Source of the DNA: Caldimonas mangrovi | Lineage (GTDB): Bacteria > Pseudomonadota > Gammaproteobacteria > Burkholderiales > Burkholderiaceae_C | Direction of reading: 5' to 3' | NCBI RefSeq assembly: GCF_023721835.1 | Contig: NZ_JAMKFE010000004.1 | Location: 1 to 64,000 of the forward strand | Length of the DNA stretch: 64,000 nt | Shown: piece by piece, positions 18,936-26,728 of the stretch | Layout of the letters: every line of letters starts with the position of its first letter | Position numbering within the stretch: position 1 is the stretch's first letter | Translations under genes and position numbers: made by a program | Notes under the pieces: model-generated | What the model was told of the DNA's origin: nothing | Seen by the model: only the letters and a program-made list of their open reading frames with translations | Database searches by the model: none

Positions 18936-18971
18936 AAAAAAATGCGGGCCGCCCCGTAACGGGCGACCCGC
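18936..18971 (-). terminator. Intrinsic terminator of flhDC
   Basis: Read on the minus strand, a GC-rich stem (GCGGGTCGCCC paired with GGGCGGCCCGC around a short GTTAC-containing loop) is followed by AT and then seven U residues. It lies 78 bases after the flhC stop codon and is a textbook rho-independent terminator. Confidence 0.88.
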
Positions 18972-19048
18972 GAACAGCACATTTGACTGTGCTTCTCAGG
19001 AGGAGACTTTTACAACAGACAAACCCCAACAACGTCCCACAGGAAAAC

Positions 19049-19585
19049 TCATTGCAGTTGCAAGGACCCGCTTGCCTTGCCCTTGCCGGCGCGCGCCGGC
19101 GGATTGCACATGCCGCACACATAGTGCCGCGCGATCTCGTGCGGGTGGGTCACGAAGTGCCCGCCGCATTTGCTGCATTTGGTCATCGACAGCATGCCGT
19201 TGTCGATGAACTTCACCAGGCGCCACGCGCGGGTGACCGACAACAGCGGCTCCAGCGACTGCGCCTGCGTCTGCTCCAGGTACAGCCGGTAGGCCTTGAT
19301 GATGGTGTCGATCTCGTCGAGCTCGGCCACCTTGTTCAGGTATTCGTGGATGTTCAGGAACAGGCTGGCATGGATGTTCGGCTGCCAGGTCATGAACCAG
19401 TCGGTGGAAAACGGCAGCTGCCCCTTCGACGGCGACTTGCCGGAGACTTCCTTGTACAGCCGCAGCAGCCGTTCGTACGACAGGTCGGTCTCGGACTCCA
19501 GCACCTGCAGGCGGGCGCCGAGGTGGATCAGGGTGACCGCGCGCTCGATCTGGCGGGCTTCGGTGAGGATGCTCTTGTTACGCAT
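19049..19585 (-). CDS. flhC: Flagellar transcriptional activator FlhC
   Basis: Subunit of the FlhD4C2 master activator of class II flagellar genes, 178 residues. It starts MRNKSILTEARQIERAVTLI. Four cysteines (C137, C140, C157, C160 in CSKC and CGMC) form the zinc site, and PFSTDWFMTWQPNIHASLF is highly conserved. The gene begins 134 bases after flhD, a gap filled by a dispersed repeat, whereas flhD and flhC usually nearly abut. Confidence 0.98.
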   Translation of the reverse strand: MRNKSILTEARQIERAVTLIHLGARLQVLESETDLSYERLLRLYKEVSGKSPSKGQLPFSTDWFMTWQPNIHASLFLNIHEYLNKVAELDEIDTIIKAYRLYLEQTQAQSLEPLLSVTRAWRLVKFIDNGMLSMTKCSKCGGHFVTHPHEIARHYVCGMCNPPARAGKGKASGSLQLQ

Positions 19586-19640
19586 AAGACTGGGCTTTCG
19601 CTGGTGCTCAAAGGTTCTGCAGGTCACGGATCAACCGAGT

Positions 19641-19717
19641 GACGCCGCGGATCCGGCTTTGCCGGTCCGCCAGCGTCGCCCCCTCGAGGGGGCGGCCGCA
19701 GGCCGTAGGGGGTGGTC
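19641..19717 (-). repeat. Dispersed palindromic repeat, copy 3, inside flhDC
   Basis: Same element as copy 2 and in the same orientation: GACGCCGCGGATCCGGCTTT, then GCCCCCTCGAGGGGGC, then GGCCGTAGGGGGTGG. It occupies the flhD-flhC spacer and ends three bases from the flhD stop codon. The hairpins would form in the flhDC mRNA between the two reading frames. Confidence 0.9.
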
Positions 19718-19719
19718 TG

Positions 19720-20046
19720 TCAGGCGGCTTCCCGGTGCCGGCCGGCCAACACGATGGAGGCGTGCAGTCGCGAGGTGCCGTCGTTGGCCGCGGCCTTGCC
19801 ATGGTTGGTCAGCAGGCCCCACACCAGTTCGTCGTCGAAGCGGAAGCGGCACAGCAGCGTGTTGCCCGAAGCGATCTTCATCATTTGCGCCGGGGTCAGG
19901 ATCGCCAGCATCTCGGCGGTGTCCTCGCTGATGCCCAGGCGGAACAGCGCCTCGTCGCGGTCCGCGCGGATCAGGTTCTGCGCCAGCATCAGGTACGACA
20001 GGTTGGCTTCGCGGATTTCGGTGAGGATCTGTTCGGCGGTGGTCAT
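19720..20046 (-). CDS. flhD: Flagellar transcriptional activator FlhD
   Basis: DNA-binding partner of FlhC, 108 residues, starting MTTAEQILTEIREANLSYLM behind AGGAG at seven bases. It has the conserved helices LAQNLIRADRDEALFRLGIS and LAILTPAQMMKIASGNTLLC. Length is close to the family norm. It is the promoter-proximal gene of flhDC. An upstream in-frame start at 20085 is disfavoured by the strong ribosome site at 20046. Confidence 0.98.
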   Translation of the reverse strand: MTTAEQILTEIREANLSYLMLAQNLIRADRDEALFRLGISEDTAEMLAILTPAQMMKIASGNTLLCRFRFDDELVWGLLTNHGKAAANDGTSRLHASIVLAGRHREAA

Positions 20047-20350
20047 TCGGGACTCCTGTCTTGCTGCGGTCTGGCGGGGGCCCAAGGGGCTGTTCGATGG
20101 GATGAATTCTGGCGAACCCCCCGGGGGCGCGATATCAGGGGCGTTCTGTGCCCAGCGTCGCTTCGCAGGTGCCGCCGTGTCGGACAGATCCCTACAAAAG
20201 CGTCCTGTGTACCGGTCATTTCCGGTTCAGGTTTGTTCCGTCGCGGCCGAGCGGGCCCGGCGTCAGGAATGGCGGGGCAAAACGGCGTTGATCGGCGCTT
20301 TGCGGGGGGGACGGGTTTCGATAATCGGCCCAACACCCAAAGGAGCGTTC
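20047..20350. promoter_or_regulatory. Divergent flhD / glycosyltransferase promoter region
   Basis: These 304 bases must contain the master-operon promoter (minus) and the promoter of the glycosyltransferase (plus). An inverted repeat, ACCGG and CCGGT around seven bases, lies near 20211-20228. AAAGGAG sits before the glycosyltransferase start. I see no sigma-28 promoter; a GCCGATTA on the minus strand near 20323 has no matching -35. Confidence 0.4.
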
Positions 20351-21583
20351 ATGTCAGAGCCCCTGGTCAGCATTTGCATCCCGACCTACCACCGCAGCCG
20401 CTATCTGGAGTCGCTCCTGACCAGCCTGCACGACCAGCTCGCGGGTTTTCCGCATACGTACGAGATCGTCATTTCCGACAACGCGTCGCCGGACGACACG
20501 CCGGACGTCATCGCGCGCTTCGCCTCGTCGTTGCCGATCCGTCACTACCGGCAAGACAGCAACATCGGCGGCGCGGCGAACTGGCACTTCGTCGTCACGC
20601 GGGCGCAGGGCGAGTTCATCATTTCGCTGGGCGACGACGATGCGTTGCTGGGCGAGCAGACCGCACAGGCGATCCACTGCCTCAACGCGATGCCGAGCGT
20701 CGGTGCCGCCTTCGCGCCCTGGGTGCTGTACGACCTGCCGTCGGACAAGAAGCTCGGCCTGTTCTATACCCACCCGGACGACTTCCTGGTGCCGCAGGGC
20801 GATCACCGGGCGCTGCTCGACGGGGTGCTGCAACACCGCATCTGGCCGGAGATCGGCATCGTGCGCCGCCAACTGCTGCACCGCGTCATGCCGCGCGTGC
20901 CGGAGCACGCGTTCTATGCCTTCGTGCACGCGGGCGAATACCTGTCGCGGTCCGACGTCGTTTTTCTCAAGGATCCGTTCTACGTCTTCGTGGTGCGTCA
21001 TTTCCACGGCGACAAGCGCGCACAGACCGGCACCCAGGAAGCGATGCAGGCATGGGACCGTTACCGAGGTGGCCTCGAATACCTGATGTCGCGCTTCGCC
21101 TCGACGCTGGCGCCCGAGGAACGCAACGCCTACCTGACCCGGATTTCGTCGTTCATCGGCGAGCGCATGGCGATGGCGGTGAAGCTGCGCCTGCGGAGCC
21201 GGGCCGACCCGGTCGACACCTTCTACCTCGCGGCCCGGGCCACGGCCCTCGGCGCAGCGCGCGGGCTGCCGGAACCGATGCAGCACCTGCGCTCGCGGGC
21301 GGCGCTGCATTTCCTCACCCACGATGCCGAGCTCAACCGCGACAAGCGCCGGCTCGTGTGCATCGGCAGCTTCGAGGACGGCGTGCGCCGCGGCCTGGCG
21401 CAGCAGGGGGCGGGCGAGGTGAGCTTCTACGACAGCCTGCCGGACCTGCAGCATTTCAGCGATGCGCTGGTCTTCGTGCGCGACGCGAAGGCGGTCGAAG
21501 GCCTGGACATGGAGCCGCTGCTCGCGCAGCGCAACGTGCACGTGGTCCGCGAAGCCGACCTGATGGCGAAGTTCGCCTGTTGA
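20351..21583 (+). CDS. Family 2 glycosyltransferase
   Basis: GT-A fold glycosyltransferase of 410 residues. The opening LVSICIPTYHRSRYLESLL and the acidic motifs VISDNASPDDTPD and ISLGDDDALL mark family 2. A C-terminal section of about 100 residues (DAELNRDKRRLVCIGSFEDG onward) looks like a separate small alpha/beta domain that I do not recognise. AAGGAG precedes the ATG by six bases. It runs convergently towards the sugar operon and is a candidate for adding or extending a glycan built there. The acceptor is unknown. Confidence 0.88.
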   Translation: MSEPLVSICIPTYHRSRYLESLLTSLHDQLAGFPHTYEIVISDNASPDDTPDVIARFASSLPIRHYRQDSNIGGAANWHFVVTRAQGEFIISLGDDDALLGEQTAQAIHCLNAMPSVGAAFAPWVLYDLPSDKKLGLFYTHPDDFLVPQGDHRALLDGVLQHRIWPEIGIVRRQLLHRVMPRVPEHAFYAFVHAGEYLSRSDVVFLKDPFYVFVVRHFHGDKRAQTGTQEAMQAWDRYRGGLEYLMSRFASTLAPEERNAYLTRISSFIGERMAMAVKLRLRSRADPVDTFYLAARATALGAARGLPEPMQHLRSRAALHFLTHDAELNRDKRRLVCIGSFEDGVRRGLAQQGAGEVSFYDSLPDLQHFSDALVFVRDAKAVEGLDMEPLLAQRNVHVVREADLMAKFAC

Positions 21584-21585
21584 CC

Positions 21586-21623
21586 GGCTGGCGGACGGGC
21601 GGAACCTTCCGGTTCCGCCAGCC
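21586..21623. terminator. Hairpin between convergent genes
   Basis: A ten-base-pair outer stem (GGCTGGCGGA with TCCGCCAGCC) competes with an inner GGAACC/GGTTCC stem. It lies between the glycosyltransferase stop and the end of the minus-strand sugar operon and could terminate both. There is no U-tract. Confidence 0.5.
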
Positions 21624-21632
21624 GTGCGGGCG

Positions 21633-22367
21633 TCAGCCCTTCACGCGCTTCAGGTAGCCTTGCGGCGCCACCGTGATCAGCAGCTTGGCTTCCAGGTCTT
21701 CATCGACCACGAAGCTGTCGTTCTCCTGCAAGTACGCGCGTACCGCCGTCTTCGGGTTGTCCCCGGGTTTCCACGGCCGTTCGCCGGTGAAGAAATGCGC
21801 CGGCATGTCCTCGACCAGCGTGTCCATCACGATGCAGTAGCCGCCCTCGCACACCAGTGGCGCATAGGCCCGAAGTTCGGCCAGCACATGCTCGTGGGTG
21901 TGGTTGGAGTCGAGCACGACGATGGCTCGCTTGCCGCGTGCCAGCTCGTGCACCTGGCTGATCACGGCCGCGTCGATGGACGAGCCCTGGATCATGCGCA
22001 GGCGACGGCTCATCGGGTGCGCCTCGATGGCCTCGCGGTTGTGGGCCCGGATGTCGATGTCGACGCCGATCACTTCGCCGTGCCCGGCCAATTCGAGCAG
22101 CGAGGCGTAGTACAGCACCGAGCCGCCGTGCGCAATGCCCGTCTCGATGATCAGGTCCGGCTTGACCTGCCAGACGATCTCCTGCATGGCCATCATGTCC
22201 TGCGGGAACTGGATGATCGGCCGACCCATCCAGGTGAAGTTGTATGCGTACTTGTGCGGCGTGATCTCTCGCAGCCAGATGCGCGACAGCGCCTGCACGT
22301 CGCGGTCGGCCTTCAGGCCGTCGACATTGCTGCGCACTTCCTGCTCGAATTGCTCATGCGGGTTCAT
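21633..22367 (-). CDS. CmcI-family (cephalosporin hydroxylase-like) SAM-dependent methyltransferase
   Basis: A 244-residue Rossmann-fold enzyme beginning MNPHEQFEQEVRSNVDGLKA, with GGAGGACC as ribosome site. The SAM site reads DLIIETGIAHGGSVLYYASL and EVIGVDIDIRAHN, followed by IVVLDSNHTHEHVLAELRAY. This is the CmcI/rhamnosyl O-methyltransferase-like family, often found in polysaccharide clusters. It is the last gene of the operon and overlaps the WbqC-like gene by 14 bases. An O-methylation of the finished sugar is plausible but inferred. Confidence 0.85.
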   Translation of the reverse strand: MNPHEQFEQEVRSNVDGLKADRDVQALSRIWLREITPHKYAYNFTWMGRPIIQFPQDMMAMQEIVWQVKPDLIIETGIAHGGSVLYYASLLELAGHGEVIGVDIDIRAHNREAIEAHPMSRRLRMIQGSSIDAAVISQVHELARGKRAIVVLDSNHTHEHVLAELRAYAPLVCEGGYCIVMDTLVEDMPAHFFTGERPWKPGDNPKTAVRAYLQENDSFVVDEDLEAKLLITVAPQGYLKRVKG

Positions 22368-23082
22368 GCACAAAGGTCCTCCAGGAAACGGTGTCGGAAC
22401 AGAGATGGCGTGCCCCGTCGCGTCCGCAGTGCGCGACGAGATCGAGACCCGAGACATACGGCGTGAATTCGCCGTGCGACTGCGGGTAGGGCAGACGGCG
22501 GTAGTCCATGTACTGTACGTCGACGCCGGCCTGCTCGAACGTTTCGTGGGCGAGGTAACGTGCCGCGCCGTGGCCGGTGACGTAGGTGTCGCCGCCGAGG
22601 CGCCGGACCACCGCGAGCACCCGCTCGCTGCTGTCGCCCGGGATGCCGAGTTCGCGCACGTCGACGAAACGTGTGCCGGCGTCCAGCCCGAAGTAGCGCA
22701 CCAGCGCCATCATCGAGGCGCGGGCGAGCGAGCCGACGTGGGGGTGGTTGCCGGCGTACACCTCTTCCGCGAGCCGCAGGGCGTCGGCCCGGTACGGGGC
22801 CTGCGCCAGGCTGCGGTGCAACAGGTCGAGATGCCGGGCGCACCAGGCGGCGGCAGGTGCGATCTGCACCTCGTCGATACGCTGCCCGAGATGCAGGTCT
22901 TGCAGCGGCACGGTCATCCAGCGCACACCCCGGGGCGTCTTCAGCTGCACCCGGTTCACGAAGCTGCCCTTCGAGAACTGCACGTCGTCGTAGTGGACGA
23001 ACACGTCGGCCAGGCGCACCTGTTCGAGCAGGCCCACCCAGGGGAACAGCATGGATTGCGAGATGACGATGCGCAGGCTCAT
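22354..23082 (-). CDS. WbqC-family protein
   Basis: A 242-residue protein starting MSLRIVISQSMLFPWVGLLE. The N-terminal pattern ISQSMLFPWVGLLEQV, then FVHYDDVQFSKGSFVNRVQL, belongs to the WbqC family. Members are common in O-antigen and flagellin-glycan clusters and their reaction is not well established. It overlaps the GNAT gene in ATGA and the CmcI-like gene by 14 bases. A role in sugar maturation is inferred from context only. Confidence 0.85.
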   Translation of the reverse strand: MSLRIVISQSMLFPWVGLLEQVRLADVFVHYDDVQFSKGSFVNRVQLKTPRGVRWMTVPLQDLHLGQRIDEVQIAPAAAWCARHLDLLHRSLAQAPYRADALRLAEEVYAGNHPHVGSLARASMMALVRYFGLDAGTRFVDVRELGIPGDSSERVLAVVRRLGGDTYVTGHGAARYLAHETFEQAGVDVQYMDYRRLPYPQSHGEFTPYVSGLDLVAHCGRDGARHLCSDTVSWRTFVHEPA

Positions 23083-23612
23083 GGCAGCGCGCCGGGCGCG
23101 GCCGGGCCGAGAAACAGGTCCATCAGCACCACGTCGCGCCAGCTGCCTTCGATGCAGACGTGCTCGCGCAGCAGGCCGCAGGGTTCGAAGCCGAGCCGTC
23201 GATAGCACCGCACGGCGCGCTCGTTGTCCGAACGCACACGCAGGCTCACTTTGCGCAGGTTCCAGGTCTCGCGCAGATAGGCGAAGGCGAGCCGCAGCGC
23301 TTCGCTGCCGGCGCCCCGGCCCTGGGCCTCGGGGGCCAGGCAGATGCCGAGGTCGGCACGGCGGTCCACGGAGTCGAGGCCGGTGAACTGCAGATACCCG
23401 AGCGCCGCATCGGTGTGCCGGTCGGCCACGACGAAAAAGAGGTTGCTGCCGCAGGCGCGCTCGCGCAGCCATTCGCGCACCTGCGCTTCGTTGCTGCCGC
23501 GTGCGCGGGCCAGCAGCTGGGCCTGCAGCGCCACGTCGTTGCGCCAGCGCAGCAGCGCCGGCAGGTCGGCCTCGCACCAGGCGCGCAGGCGCACGGTCTC
23601 GCCGGCCATCAT
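23079..23612 (-). CDS. GNAT-family N-acetyltransferase, sugar-operon associated
   Basis: A 177-residue acetyl-CoA-dependent transferase. It starts MMAGETVRLRAWCEADLPAL in ATGA overlap with the upstream methyltransferase gene. The acetyl-CoA loop reads LAPEAQGRGAGSEALRLAFA, followed by KVSLRVRSDNERAVRCYRRL and GFEP, a RimJ/PseH-like pattern. With a 4-aminotransferase three genes upstream, N-acylation of the new amino group is the simplest role. The acyl donor is not decidable from sequence. Confidence 0.88.
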   Translation of the reverse strand: MMAGETVRLRAWCEADLPALLRWRNDVALQAQLLARARGSNEAQVREWLRERACGSNLFFVVADRHTDAALGYLQFTGLDSVDRRADLGICLAPEAQGRGAGSEALRLAFAYLRETWNLRKVSLRVRSDNERAVRCYRRLGFEPCGLLREHVCIEGSWRDVVLMDLFLGPAAPGALP

Positions 23613-24760
23613 GCGGGCACTCCGTCCAGGTACACCAGTTGCACGCCGCGCGAGCGCAGCCAGCCCATGGGTTGCATCGCTGCACGGGCGATGGCCGGGT
23701 TCAGGCCGACATACAGCGTGCGGACGTCGTCCGGTAACTGCTCGGGTGCCAGCACCGGCTTGCCGAACAGCGTCTTGCCCTGCTGGAACGGGCTGCGGTC
23801 GAGGAAGCAGCGCAGCGGCTGCGTCGATCGCAGCGTGCTGGCGATGTAGGCACCGTAGAACCCGGAGCCGTAGACCGCCGCAGGCGCGTCGCCGGTGGCC
23901 CGTTCGGCCTCGGCGATGCGCGCTTCCAGGCTCGACCAGTAGCGGGCGAGTTCGAGCGACCGCTGCACGGCATCCCGCACGTCCGGGCAAGGCGTGCGCG
24001 GCCCCTGCTTGCGCGCCACGAAGACCAGCGCGCCGCGGTGCGCGGTGGCGTCGATGTCGATCGATTCGAAACCGGCGCCGCGCAGCAGCACGTGCAGCGA
24101 TGACGGCGTGAAGTGGTTCACATGGTCGATGACGACGAAGTCGGCCACGTTGCCGAAAGTATCCGGCACGACGCCGTAGAAGATGCCATCCGCCTTCAGC
24201 AGCCGCGCCACCTTCTCGACGGTGCCGCCGGGGTCTGGGATGTGTTCGAGTGCGAAGAACGAGGTGATGGCGTCGAAGCGTGCTTCCCAGTGTGGCGGCG
24301 TGAGGTGCATCGCGCGGCGCTCCGGTGGCACGAAACGGTCCCAGTGGGCGGTGTACATCGCGCTCACGTCGAACAGGTGCACCTGCAGGTCGGGGCGCTG
24401 AGCGAGCAGGCGCTGCGGCGTCGAGGCCTTGGCGCAACCGTAGTCGAGCAGCAGCGCGCCCTCGGGCAGCGCCAGCTTGGACGCCAGCGTGCTGACCTGA
24501 TGATCGGTGCGGTAGACGATACGCTCGCCGTGCACCTCGTAGATCTGGTCCTCGTCGTCCTGGTCGAGCAGGATGCGGTAATCGGACGCGTAGTAGCGGT
24601 CGGTGTCGTCGAGCGCCTCACCACGCAGGTGCCCGCAGTGCGGGCACGACCACACGCGCGTGCGCCCCGTGCGGAATTCGCACAACGAGGTCAGTGCCCG
24701 GTCGGAGCCGGCGTCGTAGATCGGGTCGCCCAGCGGCGTGCGGCAAACGTTGCAATCCAT
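23609..24760 (-). CDS. Class I SAM-dependent methyltransferase with zinc-binding N-terminus
   Basis: A 383-residue enzyme with two Cys pairs (C3/C6 in CNVC and C39/C42 in CPHC) like the zinc module of sugar C-methyltransferases. A SAM-binding domain (LLLDYGCAKASTPQRLL, ITSFFALEHIPDPGGTVEKV) and a C-terminal Rossmann-like region (AAVYGSGFYGAYIASTL) follow. This is the same three-part plan as the C-methyltransferase at 26725, but the two are diverged. It may methylate the sugar at another position. It begins nine bases after the dioxygenase gene and overlaps the GNAT gene in ATGA. Confidence 0.85.
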   Translation of the reverse strand: MDCNVCRTPLGDPIYDAGSDRALTSLCEFRTGRTRVWSCPHCGHLRGEALDDTDRYYASDYRILLDQDDEDQIYEVHGERIVYRTDHQVSTLASKLALPEGALLLDYGCAKASTPQRLLAQRPDLQVHLFDVSAMYTAHWDRFVPPERRAMHLTPPHWEARFDAITSFFALEHIPDPGGTVEKVARLLKADGIFYGVVPDTFGNVADFVVIDHVNHFTPSSLHVLLRGAGFESIDIDATAHRGALVFVARKQGPRTPCPDVRDAVQRSLELARYWSSLEARIAEAERATGDAPAAVYGSGFYGAYIASTLRSTQPLRCFLDRSPFQQGKTLFGKPVLAPEQLPDDVRTLYVGLNPAIARAAMQPMGWLRSRGVQLVYLDGVPA

Positions 24761-24769
24761 GTCTATGGG

Positions 24770-25615
24770 TCAATTGGCGCACAACTCGGGGTGCACGGTG
24801 CGGAAGTCCACACCGGCCGCGAAAGAGCCCTTCCAGCCGTGAGAGCGGCCGACCGGCTCGGCGAAGTTGAAGTAGCGGAATTGCATCGACCAGCGCGAGC
24901 GCCGGCCGCGGTTGTGCCCGGACGCGTGCAGCAGCAGGAAGTCGATCACGGCCAGGTCGCCCGGTTGCAGCAGCGGCGCGACGCGCTCGTAACGGGCCAG
25001 CAGCGCTTCCTCGTCCTTCAGCATCAGGCTGTACGCGCCGCTGCGCTCGGGGCGGCCCGGATCGGCGGTGTACACCGGCACCGGCCCTTCGCGGTGGGAG
25101 CCGGGGCAGAATTGCACCGGCCCCATCTCGGGCGTCAGCGGCACCAGCGGGCTCCAGAACACCAGGCCGTCGAGGCTGCGCAGTTGCGCCGGGTATTCCT
25201 GGTGCCACTGGGCACGGAAGCGGTCTTCGTCGGGGTTGTCGATGCGGATGCCGTAGCCACCGCCGGCGATGCCCGGCTGGCTGCCCGGGCGCAGCTCGCG
25301 CATCAGCTGTTCGTGTGCAGGGTGCGCCACCAGGCGCACGAAGGCCGGCACTTGCTTGACGGCGTCGTACACCTCACCGCCCCAGGCCCGGTCGGTGCGG
25401 ATGAGGTCGAGATAGCCGCCGTCGAACTCGGCCGGCACGCAGGGGCCGCGCTGGTCGGGCAGGCCATGCCGAGCCATCACCTGGCCGATCACCGCGTGGA
25501 TACCGCGCTGCACCGGTTCGATGTCGGCGCCGAGATCGTAGAAGCCGGGCACGACCAGCAGGCCGGTCTCGGCGAAGGCGCGGCGTTGGGCGTCGGTTAG
25601 GAGAGGCTGGTTCAT
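24770..25615 (-). CDS. Phytanoyl-CoA dioxygenase (PhyH) family protein
   Basis: A 281-residue cupin-fold Fe(II)/2-oxoglutarate-type oxygenase. The likely iron ligands are H138 and E140 in QWHQEYPAQ (HxE rather than the commoner HxD) and H230 in LLLHASGHN, with R237/R241 nearby for 2-oxoglutarate. The stretch GPVQFCPGSHREGPVPVY is typical of PhyH proteins. It sits nine bases after the aminotransferase stop. Hydroxylation of the sugar or its acyl group is the contextual guess. Confidence 0.85.
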   Translation of the reverse strand: MNQPLLTDAQRRAFAETGLLVVPGFYDLGADIEPVQRGIHAVIGQVMARHGLPDQRGPCVPAEFDGGYLDLIRTDRAWGGEVYDAVKQVPAFVRLVAHPAHEQLMRELRPGSQPGIAGGGYGIRIDNPDEDRFRAQWHQEYPAQLRSLDGLVFWSPLVPLTPEMGPVQFCPGSHREGPVPVYTADPGRPERSGAYSLMLKDEEALLARYERVAPLLQPGDLAVIDFLLLHASGHNRGRRSRWSMQFRYFNFAEPVGRSHGWKGSFAAGVDFRTVHPELCAN

Positions 25616-25624
25616 CGTGGTTCT

Positions 25625-26728
25625 TCACGCGTGCAGCGCGCGCCGCACATGGGCGACGACGCGGTCGATGTCGGCTTCGGTCAGGTCGTGGTAGCTCGGC
25701 AGGTTCACGCCGCGGGCGGGCAGCCCGTAGGCCACGCGGTTGCGCGGACGAGCCTCGAACATCGGCAACTGGCTCAGCGGCCAGAAGAAGACCCGGCCGT
25801 CGATCCGGTCGGTCTGGAAGGCAGCGAGCAGCGCTTCGCGGTCGAACGGCACACCCTCGTCGACCACGACGGTGGGCATCCAGTAGCCGTTCACGCAGTG
25901 GGCGGGCTCGGGGTTCATCGACAGCGGCAATCCGCGCAGGCGTTCGGCGTAGGCGCGGAACACGCCTCGCTTGGCGGCGATCAGTTCGTCGATGCGCTCC
26001 AGCTGCGCGCAGCCCACGGCGGCCTGCAGGTTGGACATCTTGTACTTGAAGCCCAGCATGTCGGGCCAGAACTGGCGGCTCTGGCCGGCGGCCCGGCCGT
26101 GGTTGCTCATCGTCAGCACGCGCTCGTGCAGCTGCGCGTCCTGCGACACCCACATGCCGCCCTCGCCGGTCGTCAGCGTCTTGGTGCCGTGAAACGAGAA
26201 CGTGCCGAAGGCGCCCATCGAGCCGGCAGGCCGCCCCTGCCATGCCGAGCCGATCGCCTCGGCGGCGTCTTCGACCACCGGAATGCCGTGCCGGCGGCCG
26301 ATCTCGAGCAGCGCATCCATGTCGCACAGGTTGCCGTACAGGTGCACCGCGATGATGGCCTTGGTGCGCGGCGTGATGGCTTCCTCGACGCATGCCGGGT
26401 CGAGGCACCAGGTGTCGGGCCGCACGTCGACGAACACCGGCTTTGCGCCGAGGTAGGTGACGGGTGCCGCCGACGCGATCCAGTTGATGTCGCCGAGGAT
26501 GACTTCATCGCCGGCGCCCACCCCCAGGGCGGCCAGGCCCATGTGCATCGCACCGGTGCAGCTGGAGGTGGCGATCGCGTGCCGCACGCCCAGGTGGGCG
26601 CGAAAGCCGGCCTCGAAGCGCTGGATGTATTCGTAGCAGCGCTCGCCCCAGCCGTGCCGGGCAGCGTCGCTCACGTACTCGACTTCGAGCTCGGTGATCG
26701 ACGGGCGGGTGTAGTGGATGCGGTTCAT
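25625..26728 (-). CDS. DegT/DnrJ/EryC1 sugar aminotransferase
   Basis: PLP-dependent transferase of 367 residues acting on a nucleotide-linked ketosugar. The PLP lysine is K183 in SFHGTKTLTTGEGG, and the cofactor aspartate is D154 in VVEDAAEAIGSAW. It closely resembles the perosamine-synthetase (RfbE/Per) subgroup, which aminates C4. The start overlaps the stop of the C-methyltransferase in ATGA. In a CDP-4-keto-6-deoxyglucose operon, a 4-amino product is expected; the position is inference. Confidence 0.93.
   Translation of the reverse strand: MNRIHYTRPSITELEVEYVSDAARHGWGERCYEYIQRFEAGFRAHLGVRHAIATSSCTGAMHMGLAALGVGAGDEVILGDINWIASAAPVTYLGAKPVFVDVRPDTWCLDPACVEEAITPRTKAIIAVHLYGNLCDMDALLEIGRRHGIPVVEDAAEAIGSAWQGRPAGSMGAFGTFSFHGTKTLTTGEGGMWVSQDAQLHERVLTMSNHGRAAGQSRQFWPDMLGFKYKMSNLQAAVGCAQLERIDELIAAKRGVFRAYAERLRGLPLSMNPEPAHCVNGYWMPTVVVDEGVPFDREALLAAFQTDRIDGRVFFWPLSQLPMFEARPRNRVAYGLPARGVNLPSYHDLTEADIDRVVAHVRRALHA

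Noticed and set aside
20317-20324. TTCGATAA as a sigma-28 -10 for the glycosyltransferase
   Set aside because: The -35 spacing gives CTTT, not TAAA-like.
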